From JACVRX01 sp963831385 (GTDB lineage: Bacteria; Actinomycetota; Actinomycetes; Jiangellales; Jiangellaceae): a stretch of DNA of 64,000 nucleotides. The notes under the pieces were generated by a model. It did not search any database, was not told the origin of the DNA, and worked only from the letters and a program-made list of their open reading frames with translations. The position numbers were made by a program, and so were the translations under genes. Where the stretch lies: contig CAWHPW010000017.1 of NCBI GenBank assembly GCA_963831385.1, positions 1 through 64,000 on the forward strand. The letters run 5' to 3'. Of this stretch, positions 1 to 10,259 are shown one piece after another (the first letter of the stretch is position 1; each line of letters opens with the position of its first letter).

Positions 1-38
1 CATTGTCGGCGCCGGGTTCGGGACCTGACCGACCAGGC

Positions 39-554
39 TCATTCGGCGGTAAAAGTGAAGCTCGTCTGACCGTGCGGCTGCTTGGCGAACGCGAATGCCT
101 TGCTCGGTTCGACTCGGAACACCAGCGCCACGTGCTCCCCTTCACCGAATGCGCCGTTACCGACGTCGAAGTGCCAGACACTGCCGTACTTGGCCTCGAT
201 TCCGTCGGCCAATCGCTGCAGAGTCGCTTGATCGGTGACACGAATGGCCGTGCCTTCGACGACGACGTCGATGCCCTGAGCCCACGAGTTGGTCCCGGTG
301 ATCAGTGCGACCTGCTGGTGGCGTTCGAGGTTGCGAGCTTTCTGTTCCTGCGGACCGGTGCAGAAGTGCACGGCCCCGTCCTGCCACACCCCGATCAACG
401 GCGTGACGTGCGGTCGGCCATCGGTCCGGATGGTAGTCAGCCAATACAGTTCGGCCGCCTCGAGTACGCCGGCCGCCTCCGGCCACGACGTCGGTCCGGA
501 TTCAGCGTCGCTAAATCGGCTGTCGAGCTCTGCCGTCGGTTGGGGGCTGGACAT
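39..554 (-). CDS. Pyridoxamine 5'-phosphate oxidase-family (FMN-binding split barrel) protein
   Basis: A 171-residue protein of the PNPOx-like split-barrel family, whose members bind FMN or F420 and reduce small substrates or bind haem. The visible core is a stretch reading LYWLTTIRTDGRPHVTPL followed by a GVWQDGAVHFCTG strand and a basic segment QEQKARNLERHQQVAL, the usual phosphate-binding layout. The ATG at 554 is chosen because GGAGG lies seven bases upstream; a longer reading from 602 lacks such a site. It is transcribed away from the next gene. The true substrate is not visible; a general-stress FMN/F420 protein is the best guess. Confidence 0.8.
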   Translation of the reverse strand: MSSPQPTAELDSRFSDAESGPTSWPEAAGVLEAAELYWLTTIRTDGRPHVTPLIGVWQDGAVHFCTGPQEQKARNLERHQQVALITGTNSWAQGIDVVVEGTAIRVTDQATLQRLADGIEAKYGSVWHFDVGNGAFGEGEHVALVFRVEPSKAFAFAKQPHGQTSFTFTAE

Positions 555-636
555 CGATGCCTCCTCGATCGGATACGCGTCTGCCAAAGTACAGGCAGAC
601 ATTCACACGGATCGCCGATCATCGAAAGGCGGCGTC

Positions 637-1005
637 ATGGCGAAGACCAAGGACGATCCGGCGGCTGTGGACGAGTATCTCGCGGGGTTGTCATCGGACC
701 GGCGAGAGGTTCTCGAGGAGCTGCGGCGACTCGTCAAGTCCACCGTCCCTGAGGTCCGTGAGCGCATCTCCTACGGCACAGCTGTGATATTTGCCCTCGA
801 CGGCGACCTGGTCGGCTTCGTCGCGCAGCCGAAGCATCTGTCGTTCTTTACCATGAGCCCGAAGCTTGCCAAGGAGATGAAGGCGGAGATCGGGAAGACG
901 CACCAGGTCTCCGGCGCGACCATTCACTTCACGGCGGAGAACCCGTTGCCGACGCCACTCGTGCAGAAGATCCTCGCGGCTCGCCTCGCGGAGCAAGGCA
1001 AGTAG
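637..1005 (+). CDS. DUF1801 (YdhG-like) protein
   Basis: A 122-residue DUF1801 protein. The family is small and cytosolic, and some Bacillus members were proposed as iron chaperones, but the biochemical role here is unknown. The family core is visible as AVDEYLAGL near the N-terminus, a PEVRERISYG segment, and the LSFFTMSPKLAKEM region. ATG 637 has AAAGG about ten bases upstream. It lies only four bases before the stop of the convergent LVIVD-repeat gene. A second, different DUF1801 gene occurs at 38990-39400. Confidence 0.8.
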   Translation: MAKTKDDPAAVDEYLAGLSSDRREVLEELRRLVKSTVPEVRERISYGTAVIFALDGDLVGFVAQPKHLSFFTMSPKLAKEMKAEIGKTHQVSGATIHFTAENPLPTPLVQKILAARLAEQGK

Positions 1006-1009
1006 GCAG

Positions 1010-2856
1010 CTAGCTCAGGCTCTCGATCAAGTCCTTCAGTGCTTGCTCCAGATTTTCCTGCTCCGGGGAGTCGTTCAACCGGCGAAGAGCATTGTTGAGC
1101 TGATCCAATGCCGACGCGACCTCGCCCTTGTCCTTGAGCTTCTCGGCCTTGTCGACGGCCTGTCGGACCTTGTCGGCGGTCTTGGTATCGATGTCACCTG
1201 CACGGACCACCTGATCGAGGTTGGCCAACACGACCGCGAAACTCGGCGCAGCAACCAGCTCGGACATCAGTTGGGAGTTGAACTGGTCAAGCTGAATTTC
1301 GCTGGCCGCCTCGATCTCGTTGGCGGTCAGCTGCGCGTTCGCCACCAGCCCGAACGTGTCGAAGCCCCGGGCGATCTCGGTGCCGTAGATGTAGCCGTTG
1401 TACCAGTACGTCGACCAGAGGCCGCCCAGGTTGATCCGGTTCGGATTCGTCGGATCTGGGATCGGGAACGGGCTGTTAATCGGGCCGCGGTCGAAGAATG
1501 CGATCTCGACCGGGTTCGCGATGTCGGTGAAGTCGACGACGGACACGCCGCCCTGGTACCAGGCCTGCACATAGATGTCGCGGTTCGGCACTGGGATGAC
1601 CGAGGAGTTGTGGGCCACGCAGTTCTCGTTGACGGTCTGCACTGCTGGCATCTTGTAGTAGGTCGCGAACTCCATCTCTCCCGTCCACGATGTCGAACAG
1701 GGCGTCGGCTCCCCACTCGGGCTCGTCGGTCACCCTGCAGCGGGCGCTGGTTCCGCCGCCCCACTCGTCGGTGAACATCACCTTGGTGCCGTCGTTGCTG
1801 AACTGGGCGGAGTGCCAGTAGGAGAAGTTCGGGTCGGAAACCGCGTCCAGCCGCACTGGGTTCACCGGATCGGAGATGTCCAGCAGCACGCCGTTGCCCT
1901 GGCAGGCGCCCGCGAGTAGGCCGATCTCCGGGAACGCGCTGACGTCATGGCAGGTGTTGGTGTTGGGCAGCGGCGAGTAGGGCGTGCCCGACGGGTGCAG
2001 CGCGCCGGGGAGCGTGTTCTGCAGCCCGTTGAAAGCGCCGGTGACCGGATCAGTGAAGATCCGCGGTTGGCTGACGATCGACGCCGTCTCGGGTGCGTCC
2101 AGCGGAACCTTGATGACATCGATGCGCCACTGGGTCGGGTTGCCGGTGGTCACTGGGTCCGTGGTCAGCGTGGCGTTCTCACAGCCAGCCAGCTCGAGCG
2201 GAGAGCGCACACCCGCCGTGCCGGAGTTGTAGACGTAGATGTTGTCCGGGTCGTCCGGATCAGTGACCAGCGTGTGGGTGTGCGAGCCGCGGCAGGTCTG
2301 CACGCCGGGCAGCTGGATCGGGTTGTCGATATCGGTGATGTCGAAGATCCGCACCCCGCGGAAGCGCTTCGAGGTTGACCGTTCCTGGCGCTCCCTGCGA
2401 GCCGCAGTCGATGCGGCCACGGGTCTCCTCGACGGACATGAACAGCAGGTCGCGGTCGCCAGCGCTGTAGACGGAAGGGTCGCCCTGACCGCCCGGACAC
2501 ACGAACGAGCTGCGCAGGACCGGGTCGGTCGGGTCACTGATGTCGTAGACCTGGAAGCCGTTGAAGCTACCCACGATCGCGTTCTCGCCGATGAAGGCCA
2601 GGTCGGAGTTGACGAACCCGAAGTTGCCCGGCGGAGCATCGAATGGTGCAACCCGGGGGTCGTTGTCGAGCAGTTCGATGTTGCTGCTCGCCTCTGACCA
2701 CGGAAAATACCCCGGTGCCAGGCCCTCCCGTGGGTCGTCCTGTGCCGATGCCGCGGCCGGCAGCAGGGCGGCGAACAGGAGCGTCGCTCCGGTCACCGCC
2801 GCAGCTCGCCGCCGAGAGCGATGGGTTCGAGTCCGAAGAACTGGCTGCGCTGCCAC
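1010..2856 (-). CDS. Secreted LVIVD-repeat protein (two apparent frameshifts)
   Basis: An exported beta-propeller-type protein. A signal peptide (TGATLLFAALLPAAASAQ) follows a basic N-terminus. At least four LVIVD-type repeats are visible: VYDISDPTDPVL, IFDITDIDNPIQL, LLDISDPVNPVRL and VVDFTDIANPVEI. The last 90 or so residues form a helical tail rich in Asp, Lys and Leu, resembling the FIMAH-type C-terminal helices of other secreted actinobacterial proteins. The reading frame breaks twice: near 2365 (one extra base) and at the CCC of 1680-1682 (one extra base). Protein similarity is continuous across both breaks, so these look like sequence errors rather than decay. GTG 2856 is preferred because GGAGG precedes it. 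It is divergent from a DUF305 lipoprotein; both act outside the membrane and may form a functional pair. Function unknown. Confidence 0.75.
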
Positions 2857-2993
2857 GATCTCCACCTCCGGTGGCGTACGCCCTGCCCTACCTGGCGACG
2901 GTTGTCGCGAGGAACGTACGCTGACGAGCACGTTACCGGCCGATTGGCGCCTCGTCAGGACCCTTGGCGGGATTTGGTGGAGATGGTGACTTG
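2857..2993. promoter_or_regulatory. Divergent spacer between the LVIVD-repeat gene and the DUF305 lipoprotein gene
   Basis: This 137-base spacer must hold the promoters of both divergent exported-protein genes. GGAG lies just upstream of the ATG at 2994, and GGAGG precedes GTG 2856 on the other strand. No clear operator palindrome was found. Confidence 0.4.
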
Positions 2994-3647
2994 ATGACGC
3001 TTATGCGCTGGATCGGCTTGGCGCTGGGCGTTCTGGTTCTCGCTGGCTGCACGTCCGACGCGGACGGCGAGGCGCCGCGGGTCGTTCAGCTCGCCTCCCC
3101 GGGGCAGCCGAATCGTGTCCTCACTGACGAAGAGGCGGCGGAACTCGACGCTCCGGAGTACACCGACGCCGACGTGGCGTTCGTCCAAGCGATGATCCCG
3201 CATCACGCCCAGGCGCTGGAGATGACGGAACTGGTGGAGGAGCGCACCTCCCGTGCGGACATTCCGCTGCTATCCGAGCGCATCGAGATATCGCAACAGG
3301 ACGAGATCGCGCTGCTGGAGAGGTGGCTGACCGACCGTGGCGAGCGGATCCCCGAGTCGCACTCCCATCACGGCAGCATGGGGCTGATGCCCGGGATGCT
3401 CACCGACGAGCAGCTCGCACAGCTCGAGAACGCGAGCGGCGCGGAGTTCGACCTGCTGTTCCTGCAGTCCATGATCTACCACCACGAAGGTGCGGTGGTG
3501 ATGGTCAATGACCTACTGACCGGTGGCAAGGGCGGCCAGGAGCCCGAGGTCTTCCAGCTCGCGCAACATATCGACTCGGATCAGCAGATCGAGATCGCGC
3601 GGATGAACAGCCTGCTCCGTCAGTTGGCGACAACCCCCACGCCGTGA
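2994..3647 (+). CDS. DUF305 lipoprotein with two HH-motif domains
   Basis: A 217-residue lipoprotein. The N-terminus MTLMRWIGLALGVLVLAGC ends in a clean lipobox (LAGC), so the mature protein is anchored on the outer face of the membrane. Two DUF305 domains follow, each marked by a His-His motif: MIPHHAQALEM and MIYHHEGAVVM. A His/Met-rich stretch (SHSHHGSMGLMPGM) sits between them. Some DUF305 proteins are linked to copper or other metal binding, and the His/Met content fits that, but this is inference. It is divergent from the LVIVD-repeat protein. Confidence 0.85.
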   Translation: MTLMRWIGLALGVLVLAGCTSDADGEAPRVVQLASPGQPNRVLTDEEAAELDAPEYTDADVAFVQAMIPHHAQALEMTELVEERTSRADIPLLSERIEISQQDEIALLERWLTDRGERIPESHSHHGSMGLMPGMLTDEQLAQLENASGAEFDLLFLQSMIYHHEGAVVMVNDLLTGGKGGQEPEVFQLAQHIDSDQQIEIARMNSLLRQLATTPTP

Positions 3648-3719
3648 CTGGCGTCATGGGAGCGATCAGCCACGGCGGCGTATCAACCGACGGTGGATCC
3701 GACGTCCTAGCCTGGCCGC

Positions 3720-4254
3720 ATGCCAACGCACGTGGTCGCTGCTGCGCGGCGTCAACCTCGGCAAGCGACGGGTCTCGATGGCCGAGCTCAGGACGCTGCT
3801 CGAGAAACTGGGCTATTCGGATGTCAGCACGTACGTGCAAAGCGGCAACGCCGTCCTGACCAGCAAGAAGAAGGGCGAGTCGCGGATCGCCGCGGAACTC
3901 GAGGCCGAGCTCACCGACGCATTCGGATTCGCGGTGCCCGTGATCGTACGCAGCCGTGCCGACCTCGCCGACGTGGTCAGGAACAATCCGTTCCCCGACG
4001 CCGCAGCCGACCCGACGAAGTTGCACGTGACGTTCCTCGGGCAATCACTGGACAAGTCATGGCTTAGCCACCTCGCCGCGGCCGACTTCAGGCCCGAGGA
4101 GTTCGCGACGCGCAAGCGCGAGGTCTACCTCTCGTTACCCAAGGGCCTGGGGCGCTCGAAGCTCGCGGTCGCCATGGAGAAGGCCTTGCAGGGCTCGGGC
4201 ACGACCCGAAACTGGCGTACCGTCACGGCGCTGCTCGACATGGTCAACAGCTGA
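3720..4254 (+). CDS. DUF1697 protein (apparent frameshift near the start)
   Basis: A DUF1697 protein of about 177 residues. The family signature LLRGVNLGKRRVSMAELR is present but is split: the ATG at 3720 (MPTHV) is in one frame and the rest of the signature in the next, with the break near 3735. Downstream the reading frame is clean, including YVQSGNAV and the C-terminal LPKGLGRSKL and NWRTVTALLDM motifs typical of the family. An internal start at 3778 would remove the conserved N-terminal strand, so I treat this as one extra base. Family function unknown. Convergent with the DUF1772 gene. Confidence 0.75.
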
Positions 4255-4279
4255 CTGCGCGCGTTAGGTGTCCCGGAGA

Positions 4280-4784
4280 TCAGAGTGCCTGGCCGGACTC
4301 GACGAGCGCCCAGACGAGCAGGCCGAACGCGACGAGTACAAGCGAACGTTCGCACGTGGTTCCAGCGCACCCACCGAGCCTCGTCGAATCGCTCCCGCAC
4401 GCCATGAAGATCAGTCATCTGGTTGACGTCGCCGGCGGCCTTGATCTCATTGTTGCGCGGCACGTTGACCCCGATGGTGATGACGAAGACGACGAGGTAC
4501 AAGACGAGCGCGGCGCCGATCCAGGGGAGCGCCCATCTTGCGTCGTCGGAGAGATGCAACACCGCGGCCAGGGCAGTGAGTAGCAGCGCACCGAAGAAGG
4601 TCGCCATGAACGCGGGGTTGATGATCGCGCGGTCGAGCGCCTGGAATGCCGCGACGAAAGTCCGGTCGTCAGTACGGCGCAGACCCGGCATGATCGAGTT
4701 GCTGTACAGGCCGAAGACACCTGCCATCAGGCCCATGGTCATGGTGGCCGCGATCAGGATGACCTCGCGTAGGACGTCGGACAT
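4280..4784 (-). CDS. DUF1772 membrane protein (apparent frameshift near the C-terminus)
   Basis: A four-helix membrane protein of about 167 residues in the DUF1772 (anthrone-oxygenase-like) family. TM1 contains LIAATMTMGLMAGVFGLY and is followed by the family-typical YSNSIMPGL. The conserved NVPRNNEI and RWVRWNHVRT motifs lie between TM3 and TM4. The frame breaks after WNHVRT near 4345. One base later the sequence continues with the expected last helix (LVLVAFGLLVWALVESG) and stops at 4280. ATG 4784 has GAAGGG upstream. The 148 bases between this start and the ligase stop contain nothing I recognise. Confidence 0.75.
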
Positions 4785-4932
4785 ATAGCACCCTTCGTGA
4801 CACGCGTACTGATCGCAGACGGTAGTCCACTCCGCCGCGCGGTCACCTGCGCAGTGTGACCTTGTGCGGCGGGTCAGCGCTGCCACCGCATTGGAGGGGG
4901 AAACTCCGGTCACAGCCCCGAGACGGCTCGAC

Positions 4933-6694
4933 TCAACTGCCGGTGGGTGCTCGCCGTGCGGTGTTGAAGAGGTCGACCAGCTCCTGTGTCGTGGTCGCGT
5001 CCTGCGCGGTCTTGTCATCGCGCCATCGCCCGGTGAATCGCGGGAACCGCATCGCCAGCCCCGTGTCGGGCTTGATCTGTCCCCAGCCGGCGGTGTGGTT
5101 CGGGGAGAGTGTCAGCTCCGCGCTGAGGACCTCCAGCACCAGACTTGGCTCGAACCACACGTCTGCTGGTTGGCGCGCGTCGACCCGGGCGGGTCGCTCG
5201 GTTCGGGCCAGTGGTCGCCAGCCGGTCGGGCAGCGCAGCCATCTCGGCGTCGGAGAATCCGGTGCCGCACTTGCCTACGGTGCGGAACATGTCCGCGGTT
5301 GGGTCATAGGCGGCCAGCAGCAACGCACCGTAGAGGCCGCGACGGCGGCCACGCCCGGCGAACGCGCCGACCACCACCAGGTCGACGGTGTCGGCCAGCT
5401 CGGTGCGGTAGTCCCGCTTGAGTTTGATCCACAGCCATCCGCGGGCGCCGGCCTGGTACCCGGCGCTAGGGCTGATCGACTTGCACAGCAGCCCCTCGCA
5501 GCCGTCGGTGACCGCCTGCTCGAACGTCTCGTCCAGGGCGGCGGCGGTGCTGACCTGGATCGCGGTGGTGAGCCGCAGCCGAGTTGACGGGCTGATCGCT
5601 TCGGCCAGTCGAGCCCGTCGCTCCGGATACGACAGTCGGGTGAGGTCCTGGCCGTCGGCGTACAGCAGCTCGAAGCAGAACAGGCCGACCGGCACGTCGC
5701 GCGCGGCCTCGGCGATTCCGTGCTTACGCCGCCGAAACATGACCTCCTGGAACGGGCGCAGCTCCCCGGCCTCTGGGTCGAAGGCGACCAACTCACCCTC
5801 GACGATTGCCTCGCGTGGGCCGAGTCCCTTCTGAAGGATCTCGACGACGTCCGGGAATTGGTGATTGATCCGCTCCAGCCCGCGCGTGAACAGTTCGATC
5901 CGACCATCGGCGGTGCGGTGGGCCTGGACCCGGACGCCGTCGTACTTGTACTCAGCCGCGCATTCTCCGCCCAGTTTGGCGAGGATCTCCGCGGCGTCCG
6001 ACAGCCGCTGGGCGAGCATGGCCCGAACCGGGTTGCCAGGGTGTACCTGAATCTGCTCGACCGCTGCCAGCCCGCCGTTGGCGAGCGTTGAGGCGACCAG
6101 GCCGAGGTCACAGCAGACGTTGTAGGCGCGCTCCAGAACCGGCCGGTCGGTCCGGCCCCCGGCGTGGACCAGCGCGAGCGCGTCCAGGATGGTGGGGGTA
6201 CCGATCCCCAGCCGCAGGTTGCCCGTGACCAGGCGGAGCAAGTAGCGGGCTTCCAGCGGGGTGGCACGGGCGAGCAGGCCGGCCAGCAGGTCCAGTTTGC
6301 GGCCCTGCGAGCCCTGCCCTTCGGCCTGGGCGATCTGGTGCAGGGTGTCGACGACGACCACGACCTGCAAGCTGGCCGGCCGGTCGCCGGCGATGCTGCC
6401 CAACAGCTGCTCGGCGGCCTGGCCAAGGTCCCCGGTCTCCCTCAGCGACACGTTGACCTGCTCGAGGCTGGCGCCGGTCGCGGTGGCGACCGAACGGACG
6501 GCGAGCTTCTCGGCCAGGCCGAGATCCACACCGGCGAACTCCGGCGCGATCAGACCCTGAGACAGATAACAGACCGTGCCGATCAGCTCGGCGGGGGTTT
6601 CGCCGAGCAGTGCGGCGAGCCGATCGATGAGCGCCAGCCGTCCGCTGGCCTGTTCCAAGTCGCGGTACGCCTCGGCGACGATCTCGTACTGCAC
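4933..6694 (-). CDS. ATP-dependent DNA ligase, archaeal/LigB type (apparent frameshift)
   Basis: An ATP-dependent DNA ligase of about 586 residues, closer in length to archaeal ligases than to the short actinobacterial ones. It seals nicks through a ligase-AMP intermediate. An N-terminal DNA-binding domain (1-230) precedes the nucleotidyltransferase domain. The adenylated lysine is Lys250 in EYKYDGVRVQAHR. Further motifs are VEGELVAFD, GCEGLLCKS and WIKLKRDY. The OB-fold part runs into a frame break near 5205; in the next frame it continues as DVWFEPSLVLEV and ends TGRWRDDKT. GTG 6694 has GGAGC close upstream; the open frame extends further but that part shows no similarity. Such accessory ligases coexist with the NAD-dependent LigA and usually serve repair. 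Confidence 0.85.
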
Positions 6695-6896
6695 GATGCT
6701 CCTTCGTCTCGACCACCCGCCACCTGACGACAGTCGCGGCGGGTAGGGCAACGCTACGGCTGCAGTGGGCGACGCAACGATCCGCAAACCATCACATGTG
6801 CTTCCCGCGATTTCGTCGTCAGTCGCCTGTGACTGTCGAAGAGGAGCCTCGATCACGTCGGGGGCGAGTATGGAGCTGATGATGCTCCTGAGCCAC

Positions 6897-7046
6897 TCAT
6901 GCGCCATTCTGGCTTGCATCTGAGCCAAGATGATGCATCGGTGCCATGTCGAGGAACGCTTCGATGCCGTCGACCACGGCCTCGTTGCGGGCGGAATGGA
7001 ACAGGTCGAACGCGTGCTGACCGCCGGGCAGCTCGGCGTAAACGAC
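6897..7046 (-). pseudogene. 3' remnant of an alpha/beta hydrolase (esterase) gene
   Basis: About 50 codons resemble the extreme C-terminus of an alpha/beta-hydrolase-3 or esterase gene: VVYAELPGGQHAFDLFHSAR, then NEAVVDGIEAFLDMAP. This is the region containing the catalytic histidine (GGQHAFD). No nucleophile elbow or oxyanion motif lies upstream, so the rest of the gene is missing. The stop is at 6897-6899. The 202 bases from here to the ligase start, and the 116 bases up to the reductase gene, hold no gene I can support. Confidence 0.6.
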
Positions 7047-7162
7047 TAGGTCATTCAGGCAGAGGTGACTATGGCAGCGGGTGAAGAGTTGTCAGCCGCG
7101 GACACCGGCCAGTTCATGGAGTCGATGAGCGCAACATCTAGGCGAACATGGCCGTCGCGCCG

Positions 7163-8837
7163 TCACTGATTTTCGCGCACGCGTGTCAGGTATTGGTGTA
7201 CGGATCGGATGCTGACGCCACCGTCGCCGACCGCGGAGGCTATCCGTTTGACTGAGCCGTGCCGGACGTCGCCGGCCGCAAACACGCCGGGCATGGTGGT
7301 TTCCAGCGGGAGAGGCGGTCGCGGTTCCCCGCCGCCCGCAGCGGCGGTGCTGGCCGGAACCACGTCGGTACCGGTGAGGACGAAGCCGTGTTGGTCGCGT
7401 TGGATGCTTTCGGGTAGCCATGCGGTGTGTGGCTGTGCACCGATGAGGACGAACAGGGCGGCCGCTGGCACGGTTCGGGTTTCGCCGGTATTGCTGTCCC
7501 GTACAACTAGTTCCTCCAGTCGCCCGGCCCCGGCACCGTCGACGACAGTGGTGCGCAGCCGCACATCGATGTTTTCGGTGGCGTCGATCATCTTCACCAG
7601 ATAGTCCGACATGCTCGCGCCAAGCGCGTCGCCACGGACAATCATCGTCACGCGTTCTGCATATTTCGCCAGGTGGATGACGGCTTGGCCGGCTGAGTTG
7701 CCCGCGCCGACCACGTAGACCTGCTGTCCCTCCATCGCCTGGGCCTCGGTAACTCCGCCGCCGTAGAAAACACCGGACCCGACGAACGACTCGAGGTTGG
7801 GGATGGCAAGGCGCTGGTAGCTCGCCCCCATGGCCAGGACTACGGCACGGGTCGCGATTTGCGTTCCGTCCGCGAGAACCACGATTCGGGCGCTGCCGTC
7901 TGCGCGCAGATCGGAGGCCCCGCGCAGCACGGAGGTTTCCGCTCCGAACGACCAGGCCTGGTCGAGGGCCCGGCTGCACAGTTCGGCTCCGCCGATTCCG
8001 AGCGGGAACCCCAGATAGTTGCGGATGAGTGAACTCGTGCCGGCCTGGCCACCGAACGTGTCTCGGTCGACGACAATCGTGCGCAGTCCTTCCGAAGCGC
8101 CGTAGACAGCGGCGGACAACCCAGCCGGCCCGGCACCCACCACGACCACGTCGAAGACGCCTTCCTCGGAGCTGTGCCGAACGCCGAGGGCTGCCGCCGC
8201 CTCCTCATTCGTGGGATTGGTCAGCACCTGACCGTCGAAGCGGATGAAGACCGGGAACGGACCAGCGGGGCGCTGGACCTGGTGCAGTAGTGCGCGGCCT
8301 TCGTCCGAATCCGTGGCATGGAAGGCGAAGGCGAGACCACTGCGCTGCAGCAGGTCACGCAGCTCGTGCGAGCGTGGGTCCCAGTGCTCGCCTACCACGG
8401 TAACCACCGTGGGTCGCTCGTGCTTTTGCTGCTGCCAGTCGCGGAGGAGTTCTGTGACGACGTGATGGAAGTTCTCGTCGGGGGACCGGCTGGGCATGGT
8501 CGCGAAGCGATCGATCTGGCCCAGCAGAGACTGCTCTCAGGATCGGCTTGGATGCCGACCGGTTACCCCAGGGGATCAGCAGGACCCGCTGCGCACGCGG
8601 ATGCAGTTCGTGCGCCCACTGCAGGAACTCGATGCCCGTCATCGCCGTCATCTCATCGGCTGCGAACAGGACAAGAACCTGAGCGCCCGCCGCCTTTAGG
8701 ACGTCGAGCCGCGCGAGGGCGGACTCCACCGACTGTTCACATACGATCTCGTAGTCCGCGTCATATCGGCTGACAAGTTCCCGTTGAATCATCTCCAGTT
8801 CACGAGTTTGCTCGTTAACCGCAAACAGAATCGGCAT
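7163..8837 (-). CDS. Fused receiver-domain / thioredoxin-reductase-like flavoprotein (apparent frameshift)
   Basis: A protein of about 557 residues. The N-terminal domain (1-110) is receiver-like (MPILFAVNEQTRELEMIQRE, VLVLFAADEM). A short glutaredoxin-like segment (TVVTVVGEHWDPRSHELRD) follows, then an FAD/NAD(P)H reductase module. FAD binding is seen at VVVGAGPAGLSAAVYGASEG and NADPH binding at VVGAGNSAGQAVIHLAKYA. The FAD-proximal CxxC of true thioredoxin reductases is missing: the segment reads FGGQAGTSSLIRNYLGFP. The frame breaks near 8527 (one extra base) at the receiver/reductase boundary. ATG 8837 has AAAGG upstream. The gene starts 29 bases after the stop of the hydrolase gene, so the two are probably co-transcribed. 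Confidence 0.8.
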
Positions 8838-8866
8838 CACCTGGGACCTTTCTGCTGGGCTCCGGA

Positions 8867-10259
8867 TCACCTGACCAGTGGCTCGTCGCTCCGGATCGAT
8901 GAGACGACGTCGAGGATCGCTTGAGTGGTGGCGGCGGCATCTTGCTCATCCAAGACCAGCGATGTGTGGGTGGCGCCGTCGACCACGCGGTGCGCGCTGT
9001 TAGTCGACAAGGCGGCCAGGTCGTCGTGGGCAGCAATCGAGTCGGCATCACTTCCGCTGCCGGCTGTCAGGACGACCAGGGGCTTGTCGCCGAAATCACC
9101 GAGAGACCGCAGCTTGGTTCGCCGAGGCCCCAGCCTGGAGGTACTCGTCGATGGTGCTCTGCAAATTGCTGGCGGTCGACCCGGTGGCCTCTACCTCGTC
9201 GGCAGACTGCGGCGGCAAACTGTCGTACGAGCCCTGGCTGAGCAAGCGCCCGACGCCCAATTCGGCCGTGGACGAGAGCAGTGCGGAGACACGGCCCATG
9301 ACGTCGTAGGAGCTCTCGTCGTCGGGCGATGTCGCCGGTGTCGCGGCCGATGCCGGCGCGGTGGAATCCACCAGCACCAGTCCGGCGACCTCGTCGGGGT
9401 ACTGGGCGGCGAAGGCGAGCGCGTAGAGGCCGCCGAAGGAATGCCCCGCCAGTACATAGGGTCCAGGAACGTCTCCGCGCTCGAGCAAGGTGTGCAGGTC
9501 GGTCGCTATCTGCGCGCCGTCCTGGGGGCTGTCAGCGAGCTCGCTCCAGCCGTGACCTGCGCGGTCGTAGACGCAGACGCGGGTCTCTCGGTCGACGGCC
9601 GGCGTGATCCACCCGTGAACCGACGACATCAAGCCGGCACCCGGTTCGAGAATCACGGTGGGGCTGCCTGAGCCGCTGCACCTCAGGTGCAGGCTGTGTC
9701 CGCCCACGTCGATCAACTGACCCGGCATTGGGGGGTCTTCATCCAGCGCTTCCGCCACCGTCTCGTACCCGCCGCCAATCGCGGCCACAGCCATGAGCGC
9801 GAACACCGGGTAGAGCAGCCAGCGTCCGCTCCGGCTATGAAGCTGTCGACGGGCCCGGACGAACATCCAGACCACCAACGCCAACAAGGCGGGCGGCCAC
9901 ACCCATCCGAGGACCCCGTGAACCTCCGAGCCGAACACCAACAAAACAAGACCGCCCAGAGCAAGGAACAGTGCAGGAGCCGCCGCCCATCGCTGTGGCT
10001 GATCGGTGAACCGCACCGAGAGCACGGCCAACATCGCCCAGCCCAGCGCGAATCCGCACAGGACTGCGCCGGTGACGGCGCTCTCCTCTGCCGGGATGAA
10101 CGGGGCGGCGACGAGAAGTAGAGCAGCGACGAGTCCGGTGGCCAACGAGCCGGCCACGATCCAACCAATGTGTCCCCTCGGCCCGGGATCAGGGTGGGAC
10201 GGACGGTCCTGGCCCATGTCCTTGGGGGTGGGCGTGTGGATGGGTTCGGTCGTCAACAT
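8867..10259 (-). CDS. Membrane-anchored alpha/beta hydrolase (apparent frameshift)
   Basis: About 463 residues. The N-terminal 150 residues hold four to five hydrophobic helices (IGWIVAGSLATGLVAALLLV and following). An alpha/beta hydrolase domain follows, with GHSFGGLYALAFAAQYPDE as the nucleophile elbow (Ser in GHSFGG) and GAGLMSSVHGW as the oxyanion region. The acid and histidine lie beyond a frame break near 9100: the downstream frame reads LGDFGDKPLVVLTAGSGS and then VVDGATHTSL, which supplies the catalytic His. ATG 10259 has GGAAGGGAG upstream. It lies 29 bases ahead of the fused reductase gene in the same direction. Substrate unknown. Confidence 0.75.
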
